From Litchfieldella qijiaojingensis (GTDB taxonomy: Bacteria; Pseudomonadota; Gammaproteobacteria; Pseudomonadales; Halomonadaceae), in contig NZ_BMXS01000001.1 in NCBI RefSeq assembly GCF_014651875.1, positions 124,001 to 188,000 on the forward strand: 64,000 bases of DNA, read 5' to 3'. Every line of letters starts with the position of its first letter. The stretch's first letter is position 1. The notes below the pieces were generated by a model. It was not told the DNA's origin. It worked only from the letters and a program-made list of their open reading frames with translations, and ran no database searches. Of this stretch, positions 1-7,524 are shown one piece after another. The translations under genes and the position numbers were made by a program.

Positions 1-1536
1 CGAGGGCGACATGGTGGCCATCAACACCTCGTCGCGGACGTCGGGACCACCACAGCGTTCCGGTGTTACACTTTGCTCCCGACAGCGGTCTCGCTCACGG
101 TTCTCACGTTGCAGGCTGTCGATCACCGCGTCCACCAACGCCAACTCGCGCCCCGGATCCGGTTTGAGGTCGATCATCAGCGGGCTCTGGTTGCGGGTTC
201 GCTGCAAGGCTTCATTCAAGGTGGGAATTCCTTCGCCGACGAAAGCGTCGCCGAACCAGCTTCCAACGTCGAAGGCCTGTAGTTCTTCCAGGGTCAGGTC
301 GCGCAGGTTGCGCGGGTCACCGGTCAGGCGTTGCAGGCTGCGATCGTGAAAAAGCACTACCTGTTCGTCTGCGGTCAGGCGTACGTCGACCTCGACATAA
401 TCGGCACCATGCAAGATCGCCCGGTCGATAGCGGCCAGGGTGTTTTCCGGCGCATCCATGGAGCTTCCTCGGTGCGCGGTAATCTGAACCTCGTCGCGCA
501 ATTCGAAGCTATTGACGATCAGCCAAGCTTGGCTGAAAGCGAATACCAGTACGGCAATTTCCACCTCCCAGGCAAGCAGCGCGGGATGTGCATGAGGCGG
601 TGGTCTGGGAGGGCGAGGCTCACGGTGGGCCAGCCTCAGGTAGAGGCAAGCCGACAGCAGGCTATTGGCGGCAATCCCCATGAAGGTGATAGCCAGGGTC
701 AGCAGAACATAGCCGCTAAGGTAGGCCAGTGTCGCGGGTATCAACACCGCATTGCGCTCCGGCAGCAACGACAACAGCGGTGTGCCAAGTCGGTCGAAGC
801 CCCAGGTGGCGAGGATAGGCAGGGCGATGATCACCAACAGCAGCGCGATGACGGCTATCGCGATGTGTCGCCGACGGCCTCGGGTGAGGTGATGGCTGCG
901 AGACAAGGCGGCGCGTGGGGGAAGATTCTCGAGCATCAACACCGGCAGTGCCAGGATCCAGCGAAAATAAAGGGTCACGGCAAATGATACCCAAATCACT
1001 ATCACCGGCAGGCTGATGGCGATAAACAACCATAGTGCGGGTGGGCGAACGCGCTGCACATAGTAAGGGTCCAGCCCTCCAAGAAAAATGCTGTACAACC
1101 AGCCCACCGTCAGTGCCAGCGGAAGTGCCAGCAGCAAATGGGTACCGACCTGAATGATCACGAGTCCTACCAACCCGGGCAGACGGCGCAATGTCGTCCA
1201 TAGGGCCTCGCCCGCCAAGTGGTAATGGTTGTCCCGCGGTCGTACCGCCACCAGGATCATGCCCGCCTGCTGCAAGTAGAGAATCAAGAAAAAGAGACCG
1301 ATAGCGGCCAGCAGCCACAGGATGCCGCCGGGCGATAGAAGAATGTCGAACAGTTCGGTATTGCTGATGACCGGCTGACCGAACTGTCCGAGAAGACGTG
1401 TCAGCGTCCAGGCCACGGCAGGCAGCAGAACCGCCGTGGCCAACACAGTGAAGAACAGGTGGTAGGCCAGTAATGGGCGCACATGCTCGCGCAGCGAGCG
1501 AGCTAGATCGCTTGCGAGCTGAGACAGGTGCAGCAT
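1..1536 (-). CDS. Membrane-anchored glycerophosphodiester phosphodiesterase (3' end cut off by the window)
   Basis: The reading frame starts at ATG 1536 and stays open to base 1, so 512 residues are visible and the C-terminus is missing. Residues 1 to about 350 hold some seven hydrophobic segments and resemble the membrane domain fused to some GDPDs (GPDPase_memb). A GDPD catalytic domain follows. It shows an AHRGSS motif with His355, then APENT, the metal-binding pair EVD (Glu382 and Asp384) and FHD with His397, the pattern of the PLC-like TIM-barrel phosphodiesterases. The family hydrolyses glycerophosphodiesters to glycerol-3-phosphate and an alcohol. The membrane part suggests action at the inner membrane, perhaps in lipid turnover, but the substrate is not readable. 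I see no strong Shine-Dalgarno sequence before the start. Confidence 0.85.
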   Translation of the reverse strand, partial: MLHLSQLASDLARSLREHVRPLLAYHLFFTVLATAVLLPAVAWTLTRLLGQFGQPVISNTELFDILLSPGGILWLLAAIGLFFLILYLQQAGMILVAVRPRDNHYHLAGEALWTTLRRLPGLVGLVIIQVGTHLLLALPLALTVGWLYSIFLGGLDPYYVQRVRPPALWLFIAISLPVIVIWVSFAVTLYFRWILALPVLMLENLPPRAALSRSHHLTRGRRRHIAIAVIALLLVIIALPILATWGFDRLGTPLLSLLPERNAVLIPATLAYLSGYVLLTLAITFMGIAANSLLSACLYLRLAHREPRPPRPPPHAHPALLAWEVEIAVLVFAFSQAWLIVNSFELRDEVQITAHRGSSMDAPENTLAAIDRAILHGADYVEVDVRLTADEQVVLFHDRSLQRLTGDPRNLRDLTLEELQAFDVGSWFGDAFVGEGIPTLNEALQRTRNQSPLMIDLKPDPGRELALVDAVIDSLQRENRERDRCREQSVTPERCGGPDVRDEVLMATMSPS

Positions 1537-1602
1537 GATCGGCTGAAGAGGAGAGATATCTTCATGCAAATAGACTCGCATCGCTCCAGAGACTTGGCAA
1601 TG

Positions 1603-2097
1603 TCAGGTATTGCCTTCCAGATCCAGGCGTTCATCGGCAATCAGGATGCCGTTGTTGTCGGCATAGAGCCATTGCCCGGGGACGATGCTCACGCCGGCGA
1701 AGCTGACCGGTATGTCGCGCACTCCTTCACCACGTTTCTCGCTCTTGCGTGGATGAGCCCCTAGTGCCTGGATGCCGAGTTCGGTCTCGGCAAGCACATC
1801 GACATCGCGCACGCAGCCGTACATCACCACCCCGGCCCAGCCATTGTCGGCGGCCTGCTCGGCCAGCATGTCGCCAAGCATGGCGCAACGGCTCGATCCG
1901 CCGGCATCGACGACCAGCACAGCACCGTTGCCGGGCTCCGCCACTGCTTCCTTGACTCGTGAATTGTCTTCGAAGCATTTCACGGTACGAACCGGGCCGC
2001 AGAAGGCATCGTGGCCGCCGAAATTGACAAAGATCGGATCTAGCACGGCGACGTGTGGATAGGCATCGCAAATATCCGGAGTGACGATATGGCTCAT
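1603..2097 (-). CDS. rraA: RraA-family protein (RNase E regulator / HMG aldolase fold)
   Basis: The protein has 164 residues, normal for RraA. The start at 2097 ([10 protein letters not shown]) is chosen over an upstream ATG at 2145 because AGGAGA lies just before it and RraA proteins begin this way. The glycine-rich [11 protein letters not shown] segment and the following alanine-rich helix match the conserved RraA core. E. coli RraA binds RNase E and dampens mRNA decay. Proteins of the same fold are 4-hydroxy-4-methyl-2-oxoglutarate or oxaloacetate-type aldolases, and the sequence alone does not separate these roles. It stands alone, 66 bp upstream of the GDPD gene on the same strand. Confidence 0.88.
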   Translation of the reverse strand: MSHIVTPDICDAYPHVAVLDPIFVNFGGHDAFCGPVRTVKCFEDNSRVKEAVAEPGNGAVLVVDAGGSSRCAMLGDMLAEQAADNGWAGVVMYGCVRDVDVLAETELGIQALGAHPRKSEKRGEGVRDIPVSFAGVSIVPGQWLYADNNGILIADERLDLEGNT

Positions 2098-2195
2098 GGC
2101 AGGTCTCCTGGTGAAATGTCCTTGGAAAAAAGCTCCCGCGATCATGCCACAAAGAGTGAGAAGTGAAATCCTTCCTTCGATGCAGGCAAGGAAAC

Positions 2196-2224
2196 AAAAA
2201 TACCGGGTCGTGACCCGGTATTTT
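2196..2224 (-). terminator. Rho-independent terminator after the outer-membrane protein gene
   Basis: A perfect inverted repeat (AAAATACCGGGTC, 2 nt, then its complement) is followed on the minus strand by a T-rich run. It sits 29 bp past the stop codon of the beta-barrel gene and before rraA. It may also work in the other direction, since T residues flank both sides. Confidence 0.8.
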
Positions 2225-2252
2225 CACAGTCGAGGAGAAAAGGAGGGGGGAG

Positions 2253-2855
2253 TCAGAAAACCCACCCTACCGATGCGGTGAAGGTATCGATCTTGTAATC
2301 GCTATCGAAGTCATAGCGTTCGTATTCAGTGCGAATCAGCAAGGGGTCGAAGTTGAACTGGGCGCCCACCCCATAGACAGGGTCCGTTCCATCGTTGTCC
2401 TGCAGGTCGAGGCTGGCATCGCCAAGATTACCGTCGACATCGGTTTCCCATTGGGCCAGGCCTGCTTTGGCAAAGGCCGTGAACCACGATGTGATCGGAA
2501 GCTGGCCGACCAGACTGGCGCCATAGGCATCCGTCTCCAAGTCGGTATTGGCGACATTATTGCCTTCCAATCTGGTCCGACCCAGATCGGCGTAGAAAGC
2601 CTCAGCGGCAATGAAGGGGGTGAACTGGTAACCGGCGAAGCCTTTCCAGACATTGTCGTCATCGTCGAGTTCGAAGTTACGGCCACCGCTTTCGATGAAG
2701 CTGTCGACATCTTCGCGGTCGTTTTCCAACGAGCTGAAACCGGTTCCGACCCCGATGTACAGGCCCTGATCATCGTTTGGATTGGCAAAGGCACTGGCTA
2801 CGAAAAGTAGGGATGTCGAGGCCAGCGAGGCGACAAACAGGGTTCTGACGGTCAT
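2253..2855 (-). CDS. Small outer-membrane beta-barrel protein (OmpA-like transmembrane fold)
   Basis: The protein has 200 residues. An N-terminal signal peptide has a hydrophobic core and a likely cleavage after AFA near residue 24. The mature part has alternating amphipathic strands, an LYIGVGTGF first strand and a C-terminal aromatic residue (GWVF-end), typical of an 8-stranded barrel inserted by the Bam complex. It resembles the 'outer membrane protein beta-barrel' family related to the OmpA transmembrane domain and has no peptidoglycan-binding OmpA C-domain. The loops are very acidic (for example ELDDDDN), as expected for a halophile's surface. Function is unknown; a structural role or narrow pore are both possible. 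AAGGAGAG lies just upstream of the start. Confidence 0.8.
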   Translation of the reverse strand: MTVRTLFVASLASTSLLFVASAFANPNDDQGLYIGVGTGFSSLENDREDVDSFIESGGRNFELDDDDNVWKGFAGYQFTPFIAAEAFYADLGRTRLEGNNVANTDLETDAYGASLVGQLPITSWFTAFAKAGLAQWETDVDGNLGDASLDLQDNDGTDPVYGVGAQFNFDPLLIRTEYERYDFDSDYKIDTFTASVGWVF

Positions 2856-3106
2856 GGTTCTCTCCTTGATGCAGCACGGATAGGCATGTGTCGCATCGGC
2901 CGGCGGGGGCCCTTGTCAAGACGTGATATGCCCCGTCGTATCAGCGCTGGTGGCGATCCAGCCACCAGTTCGAACAATTGCATAATGTCGATTTCTTAAT
3001 CTAGGTGTAGTCCGTGTTTCCCTCAATACTTAGCGTGTTAAGAAAAGTACTACGGTGTCTCTCGCTAGCGACGTGGATTGGTCCCCCGGGGCAGCGAGAA
3101 GACAGC
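2856..3106. other. Upstream region of the beta-barrel gene; contains one hairpin
   Basis: No coding region is supportable here. An inverted repeat at 2947-2968 (CTGGTGGC, 6 nt, GCCACCAG) lies about 95 bp before the beta-barrel gene. A TTGACA-like hexamer occurs nearer that gene, but no acceptable -10 box goes with it. I see nothing else definite. Confidence 0.4.
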
Positions 3107-3137
3107 AAAAAAGCGCCCCGCACAAGGCGGGGCGCTT
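3107..3137 (-). terminator. Rho-independent terminator of acnB
   Basis: The stem AAGCGCCCCGC / GCGGGGCGCTT with a 5-nt loop ends in six T residues on the minus strand. It is the first good terminator after the acnB stop codon, but 230 bp away, because the palindromic repeat 3152-3293 lies between. Confidence 0.85.
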
Positions 3138-3151
3138 CGGTCATCGGCTGC

Positions 3152-3293
3152 GGAAACACTGAATGAGTGCCTGCGCTGCTCAATCGCTGCGTTGCGCGGT
3201 GCGCGGAATCCTCACCTATACCTCATAGGCTCCGGTTCCTGTGCTCCGTGCGCCTTGCGCTTGAGCATGCTCGTCGACTCATTCAGCGCTTCC
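3152..3293. repeat. ERIC-like intergenic imperfect palindrome, about 142 bp
   Basis: The two ends form a 17-bp inverted repeat (3152-3168 against 3277-3293) differing at only three positions; the inner CTGAATGAGT / ACTCATTCAG part is perfect. The arms remain partly complementary inwards (GCTCAA...TTGAGC regions) to a central CCTAT-5nt-ATAGG hairpin. The whole element could therefore fold into one long stem. Size and structure recall enterobacterial ERIC elements (about 127 bp), but the sequence is not ERIC. A second hairpin with a GCCCC-3nt-GGGGC core and ATGGCG/CGCCAT ends abuts it at 3295-3324. It has no coding capacity. I infer a mobile or formerly mobile non-coding repeat; only one copy is visible here. 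Confidence 0.65.
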
Positions 3294-3366
3294 TATGGCG
3301 TAGCCCCGTAGGGGCATTCGCCATCGATGTTGCGAGCATCGGCGACGAAAGAAATGATTCGGTGGC

Positions 3367-5970
3367 TCAGGCCTGCTGGGCGACCGGAATCACGTTCGAG
3401 GCAGCTTTCTGGTACTCCTCGATTTCATGGAAGTTCATGTAACGATAGATCTCTCCAGCCATCGCGTCGAACTGTCCCATGTAGCCTTGATATTCTTCCA
3501 CGGTTGGCAAGCGTCCTTCCACCGCGGCCACGGCGGCGAGTTCTGCCGAGGCAAGGTAGACATTGGCGCCGTCGCCCAGGCGGTTGGGGAAGTTGCGGGT
3601 CGAGGTGGAGACCACCGTCGACTTGGCCGCTACCCGCGCCTGGTTGCCCATGCACAGTGAGCAGCCCGGCATCTCCATGCGCGCACCGGCGCGTCCGTAG
3701 ATCCCGTAGTAGCCTTCCTCGGTTAGCTGGTGCTGGTCCATCTTGGTCGGCGGTGCCAACCACAGGCGGGTCTTCAAGCTACCGGCCGGCTGCTTCTCGA
3801 GCAGTTTGCCTGCGGCGCGGAAGTGGCCGATGTTGGTCATGCACGAACCGATGAACACTTCATCGATCTTCTCGCCAGCGACCTGGGAAAGCAGACGTGC
3901 ATCGTCAGGGTCGTTGGGAGCGCAGAGAATCGGCTCCTTGATCTCGTCGAGGTCGATCTCGATGACCTCGGCGTACTCGGCGTCCTTGTCGGCGCGCATC
4001 AGGCTTGGGTCTGCCAGCCAGGCTTCCATCGTTTCGATGCGGCGACCGATGGTGCGTTCGTCACCGTAGCCGTTGGAAATCATCCATTTGAGCAGCGTGA
4101 TATTGGACTTCAGGTATTCGCTCACGCTCTCTTCGCTGAGGGTGATGGTGCAGCCGGCGGCCGAGCGCTCGGCGGAAGCGTCGGAGAGTTCGAAAGCCTG
4201 TTCGACGGTGAGGTCCTCGAGTCCTTCGATTTCTAGGATGCGCCCCGAGAATGCGTTCTTCTTGCCTGACTTCTCGACGGTCAGCAGCCCCTGCTGGATG
4301 GCGTAGTAGGGAATGGCGTGGACCAGGTCCCGCAAGGTAACGCCAGCTTGACGCTTGCCCTTGAATCGCACCAGCACCGACTCAGGCATGTCCAGCGGCA
4401 TTACGCCGGTGGCGGCGGCGAATGCCACCAGCCCGGAGCCGGCCGGGAACGAGATGCCCATGGGGAAGCGGGTATGGGAGTCGCCGCCGGTGCCTACGGT
4501 GTCCGGAAGCAACATGCGATTCAGCCACGAGTGGATGATGCCGTCGCCCGGGCGCAGCGAGACGCCACCGCGATTCATGATGAAGTCGGGCAGGGTGTGG
4601 TGGGTTTCCACGTCAACCGGCTTGGGATAGGCGCTGGTGTGGCAGAACGACTGCATCACAAGGTCGGCCTGGAAGCCAAGACATGCCAGATCCTTGAGCT
4701 CATCACGGGTCATCGGGCCGGTGGTGTCCTGGGAGCCGACTGTGGTCATCTTGGGCTCGCAGTACATGCCGGGACGAACACCTTCCATGCCGCAAGCCTT
4801 ACCGACCATCTTCTGGGCCAGGGTGTAGCCTTTGCCGCTGTCGGCCGGCTGTTCCGGCGTCTTGAACACGTCGGACGGACCAAGACCCAGTTCGGCACGT
4901 GCCTTGTCGGTCAGGCCGCGGCCGATGATTAGCGGGATACGGCCACCGGCGCGGACTTCGTCGAGGATCACGCGAGTCTTGAGCTCGAAGGTGGTCAGTA
5001 CCTCGTCGGTACCGTGCTTGCAGACCTTGCCTTCATAGGGATAGACATCGATGATGTCGCCCATGTCCATCTTGGAGACATCCATTTCCACGGGCAGGGC
5101 GCCGGCGTCTTCCATGGTGTTGAAGAAGATGGGGGCGATCTTGCCACCGAAGCAGAAGCCACCGGCCCGCTTGTTGGGCACGTAGGGAATGTCGTCGCCG
5201 AAGAACCACAGCACCGAGTTGGTGGCGGACTTGCGCGAGGAGCCGGTACCCACCACGTCACCTACATAGGCTACCGGGTAGCCCTTGGCCTTGACCGCTT
5301 CGATCTGGGTCAGAGGACCCTTGGTGCCGGGCACTTCCGGCTCGATGCCTTCGCGCTCGTTCTTGAGCATGGCGTTGGCATGCAGCGGAATATCGGGACG
5401 TGACCAAGCATCCGGGGCCGGCGACAGGTCGTCGGTATTGGTCTCGCCAGGGACCTTGAACACGGTCAGAGTGATCTTGTCGTCGAGCTTCGGCTTGGCC
5501 AGGAACCATTCGGCATTGGCCCAGGACTGCAGGACCTCCTTGGCCACAGCGTTACCGGCCTTGGCACGATCGGCGACATCGTGGAAGGCATCGAACATCA
5601 GCAGAGTGTGCTTGAGCTGTTCGCCGGCTTCCTTGGCCAACTCGGCATCGTCGAGCAGCTCGACCAGGGTGGCGATATTGTAACCGCCCTGCATGGTCCC
5701 CAGCAGTTTGACCGCGTGGGTCTTGTCGATCAATGGCGATTGCGCTTCACCCTTGACAATGGCGGTCAAGAAGCCGGCCTTGACGTAAGCGGCTTCGTCG
5801 ACACCAGGAGGAACGCGATCAGTGATCAGTTCGAGCAGGAATTGTTCCTCGCCGGCAGGGGGATTCTTGATCAATTCGATCAGTTGGGCAGCCTGTTCGG
5901 CATTCAGCGGTTTCGGCGGTACGCCTTCGTTGGCGCGTTCCTCGACATGTTGGCGATAAGCTTCAAGCAC
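3367..5970 (-). CDS. acnB: Bifunctional aconitate hydratase 2 / 2-methylisocitrate dehydratase
   Basis: The protein has 867 residues, close to E. coli AcnB. It converts citrate to isocitrate via cis-aconitate in the TCA cycle, and family members also hydrate 2-methylaconitate in propionate breakdown. The N-terminal HEAT-like domain ([13 protein letters not shown] onward) and the swivel domain precede the catalytic part. The 4Fe-4S cluster cysteines are in place at 710 ([10 protein letters not shown]), 770 and 773 (PGCSLCMGN). The start is GTG at 5970, which matches the E. coli N-terminus (MLEEYRKHV), with AGGG just upstream. The gene is monocistronic: a promoter with paired palindromes lies upstream and a terminator lies past the repeat element downstream. 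Confidence 0.98.
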   Translation of the reverse strand: MLEAYRQHVEERANEGVPPKPLNAEQAAQLIELIKNPPAGEEQFLLELITDRVPPGVDEAAYVKAGFLTAIVKGEAQSPLIDKTHAVKLLGTMQGGYNIATLVELLDDAELAKEAGEQLKHTLLMFDAFHDVADRAKAGNAVAKEVLQSWANAEWFLAKPKLDDKITLTVFKVPGETNTDDLSPAPDAWSRPDIPLHANAMLKNEREGIEPEVPGTKGPLTQIEAVKAKGYPVAYVGDVVGTGSSRKSATNSVLWFFGDDIPYVPNKRAGGFCFGGKIAPIFFNTMEDAGALPVEMDVSKMDMGDIIDVYPYEGKVCKHGTDEVLTTFELKTRVILDEVRAGGRIPLIIGRGLTDKARAELGLGPSDVFKTPEQPADSGKGYTLAQKMVGKACGMEGVRPGMYCEPKMTTVGSQDTTGPMTRDELKDLACLGFQADLVMQSFCHTSAYPKPVDVETHHTLPDFIMNRGGVSLRPGDGIIHSWLNRMLLPDTVGTGGDSHTRFPMGISFPAGSGLVAFAAATGVMPLDMPESVLVRFKGKRQAGVTLRDLVHAIPYYAIQQGLLTVEKSGKKNAFSGRILEIEGLEDLTVEQAFELSDASAERSAAGCTITLSEESVSEYLKSNITLLKWMISNGYGDERTIGRRIETMEAWLADPSLMRADKDAEYAEVIEIDLDEIKEPILCAPNDPDDARLLSQVAGEKIDEVFIGSCMTNIGHFRAAGKLLEKQPAGSLKTRLWLAPPTKMDQHQLTEEGYYGIYGRAGARMEMPGCSLCMGNQARVAAKSTVVSTSTRNFPNRLGDGANVYLASAELAAVAAVEGRLPTVEEYQGYMGQFDAMAGEIYRYMNFHEIEEYQKAASNVIPVAQQA

Positions 5971-6093
5971 GATAGGGCCCTCATCAAGTTGCTATGCCAA
6001 GGCGGGTGTCGTGGCAGCAAGTGTCATCTGCAACCAACGTCGTCGAAAACGCCGCCTTGGTGCCTTTGGTAACCGTGTGACTGAGTGTCGCGG

Positions 6094-6122
6094 ATTCTAC
6101 GTGAAACTGTCGACAATGTTAA
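6094..6122 (-). promoter_or_regulatory. Candidate acnB promoter
   Basis: On the minus strand, TTAACA (-35) is separated by 17 bp from TAGAAT (-10), about 120 bp before the acnB start. The spacing is ideal and each hexamer has one or two deviations from the sigma-70 consensus. The spacer contains a TGTCGACA palindrome. Confidence 0.5.
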
Positions 6123-6140
6123 GCGAGATGTTGTCGACAA
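6107..6140. promoter_or_regulatory. Paired palindromic operators on the acnB promoter
   Basis: TGTCGACA (6108-6115) lies inside the promoter spacer and a perfect TTGTCGACAA (6131-6140) lies just upstream of the -35 box. Their centres are 24 bp apart, slightly over two helical turns. Sites of this shape resemble operators of FadR-subfamily GntR repressors; the cognate regulator is not in this window. Confidence 0.45.
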
Positions 6141-6237
6141 TCCTTGAACTTTGGTCGGCGCTTGCTATTGCTGGCACCATGGGCGTGCCGAGCGGCGGCC
6201 GGCGCGGTAAGATGACGATAAACGGTGAAGAGGTGCC

Positions 6238-6678
6238 ATGAGTCAACGTATCGTCTCCCCATGCGTGGGATTATGCTCGACAACCGTCGGAGATCGTGTG
6301 TGTCGTGGTTGTCAACGTCATGACGGTGAAATTCGCGAATGGTTCGGTTTCCCCGGCGAGGAGCGCGAGTCACGCATGGAGGCGCTGGATGCGTTGCGTG
6401 AGCGGGTGGCCGGTCACTTTCTGCGTGTCATCGATAGCGATGCGCTCGAGGCCCAGATGCGCCGACACCGTATCCGGTTCCGAGCCGAACAGCCCCCGCT
6501 GTCACAGGCGGTCGAACTGTTACGTGTCGGACGTCAGCGTATTCGTGATCTGTCGCGTTACGGGCTGGAACCGATATCCGAGGGGCGAGGCCTCACGCCA
6601 GAGGCGTTGCATGCCGAACTGGCAGAGGCCTTGATGAGAGAGGCTCATCACCGCCGGGAACATGACGCTTTGTGTTGA
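6238..6678 (+). CDS. DUF1289 (YdhL-type) cysteine-motif protein
   Basis: The protein has 146 residues. The N-terminus carries the DUF1289 signature SPCVGLCSTT followed by VCRGCQR and IREW, giving four cysteines between residues 9 and 25 that could bind a metal or an Fe-S cluster. The remaining part is helical and arginine-rich. Genes of this family are widespread, often beside metabolic or tRNA-modification genes, and have no established function. GAGGTG is well placed before the ATG. The gene is transcribed away from acnB and precedes miaE by 108 bp, so the two may share a transcript. Confidence 0.85.
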   Translation: MSQRIVSPCVGLCSTTVGDRVCRGCQRHDGEIREWFGFPGEERESRMEALDALRERVAGHFLRVIDSDALEAQMRRHRIRFRAEQPPLSQAVELLRVGRQRIRDLSRYGLEPISEGRGLTPEALHAELAEALMREAHHRREHDALC

Positions 6679-6786
6679 GCCGCTGCCGCTCGAGAAGACG
6701 TGCTCCGTCGGTGGTTACGAGTGTTGACTCATTTGCACCGTTTTTCCGTTATCCGTTGTCACCCTCAATCACGGTCCAGGGATAAG

Positions 6787-7425
6787 ATGCAAGATACGGT
6801 TGAAGAGTTGTTGCCCGAGGCGATGCTGGATTTCCTGGCGTGTGCCACCCCGCAGGCCTGGGTGGAGGAGGCGCTGCGCAACCAGTCGCTGCTGTTGATC
6901 GACCATGCGCAGTGTGAGAAGAAAGCGGCGTCCACCGCCATGAGCTTGATATATCGCTATGTGGATCGCCCGCTCTTGCTGACCAAGATGTCGCAACTGG
7001 CCAGAGAGGAGTTGCTGCACTTCGAGCAGGTGGTCAAGGTCATGGAAGCGCGTGGCATTACCTATCGCCATCTGAGTGCGTCACGCTATGCCGACGGGCT
7101 GCGTCGTCACGTGAGGACTGAAGATCCGGGGCGATTGGTCGATATCCTGATTGTCGGCGCTTTCATCGAGGCGCGTTCCTGCGAGCGTTTCGCACGCTTG
7201 ATTCCGCATCTCGATGCCGAGCTTGCCAAGTTCTATCGCAGTCTGGTTAAGTCGGAAGGGCGTCATTATGAGGACTACCTGATGTTGGCGCGGCGCTACG
7301 CAGGGGAAAGCGGTGAGCAGGGGATCGACGCGCGAATCGCGTTCTTTGCCGACTGCGAGCGGCGATTGATCCACTCACCGGACGAGACGTTTCGTTTTCA
7401 CAGTGGCATGCCCATGGTGGCATGA
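6787..7425 (+). CDS. miaE: tRNA-(ms2io6A37) hydroxylase
   Basis: The protein has 212 residues. MiaE is a non-haem di-iron monooxygenase that hydroxylates the isopentenyl side chain of ms2i6A at position 37 of tRNAs reading UNN codons, after MiaA and MiaB. The di-iron ligands appear as Glu44 (HAQCEKKA), the EELLHFE motif with Glu75 and His78, the EARSCERF helix and SEGRHYEDY, that is the paired ExxH pattern of ferritin-like enzymes. The start at 6787 (MQDTVEELLPEA) is preferred to an upstream ATG at 6700 because the extra 29 residues are arginine-rich and look non-coding, and the family starts here. Confidence 0.92.
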   Translation: MQDTVEELLPEAMLDFLACATPQAWVEEALRNQSLLLIDHAQCEKKAASTAMSLIYRYVDRPLLLTKMSQLAREELLHFEQVVKVMEARGITYRHLSASRYADGLRRHVRTEDPGRLVDILIVGAFIEARSCERFARLIPHLDAELAKFYRSLVKSEGRHYEDYLMLARRYAGESGEQGIDARIAFFADCERRLIHSPDETFRFHSGMPMVA

Positions 7426-7524
7426 GACCGGACACGGAGGTTCATGGTCAGCAGGTTGGGGGCTTACCCCTCCATGGCCGGAATGAGCGAAACCTTCGCT
7501 ACTACAAGATAACGCAGGAACCAA

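Noticed and set aside
3001-3183. A 60-residue minus-strand ORF before the beta-barrel gene.
   Set aside because: It overlaps the acnB terminator and has no ribosome binding site or recognisable features.
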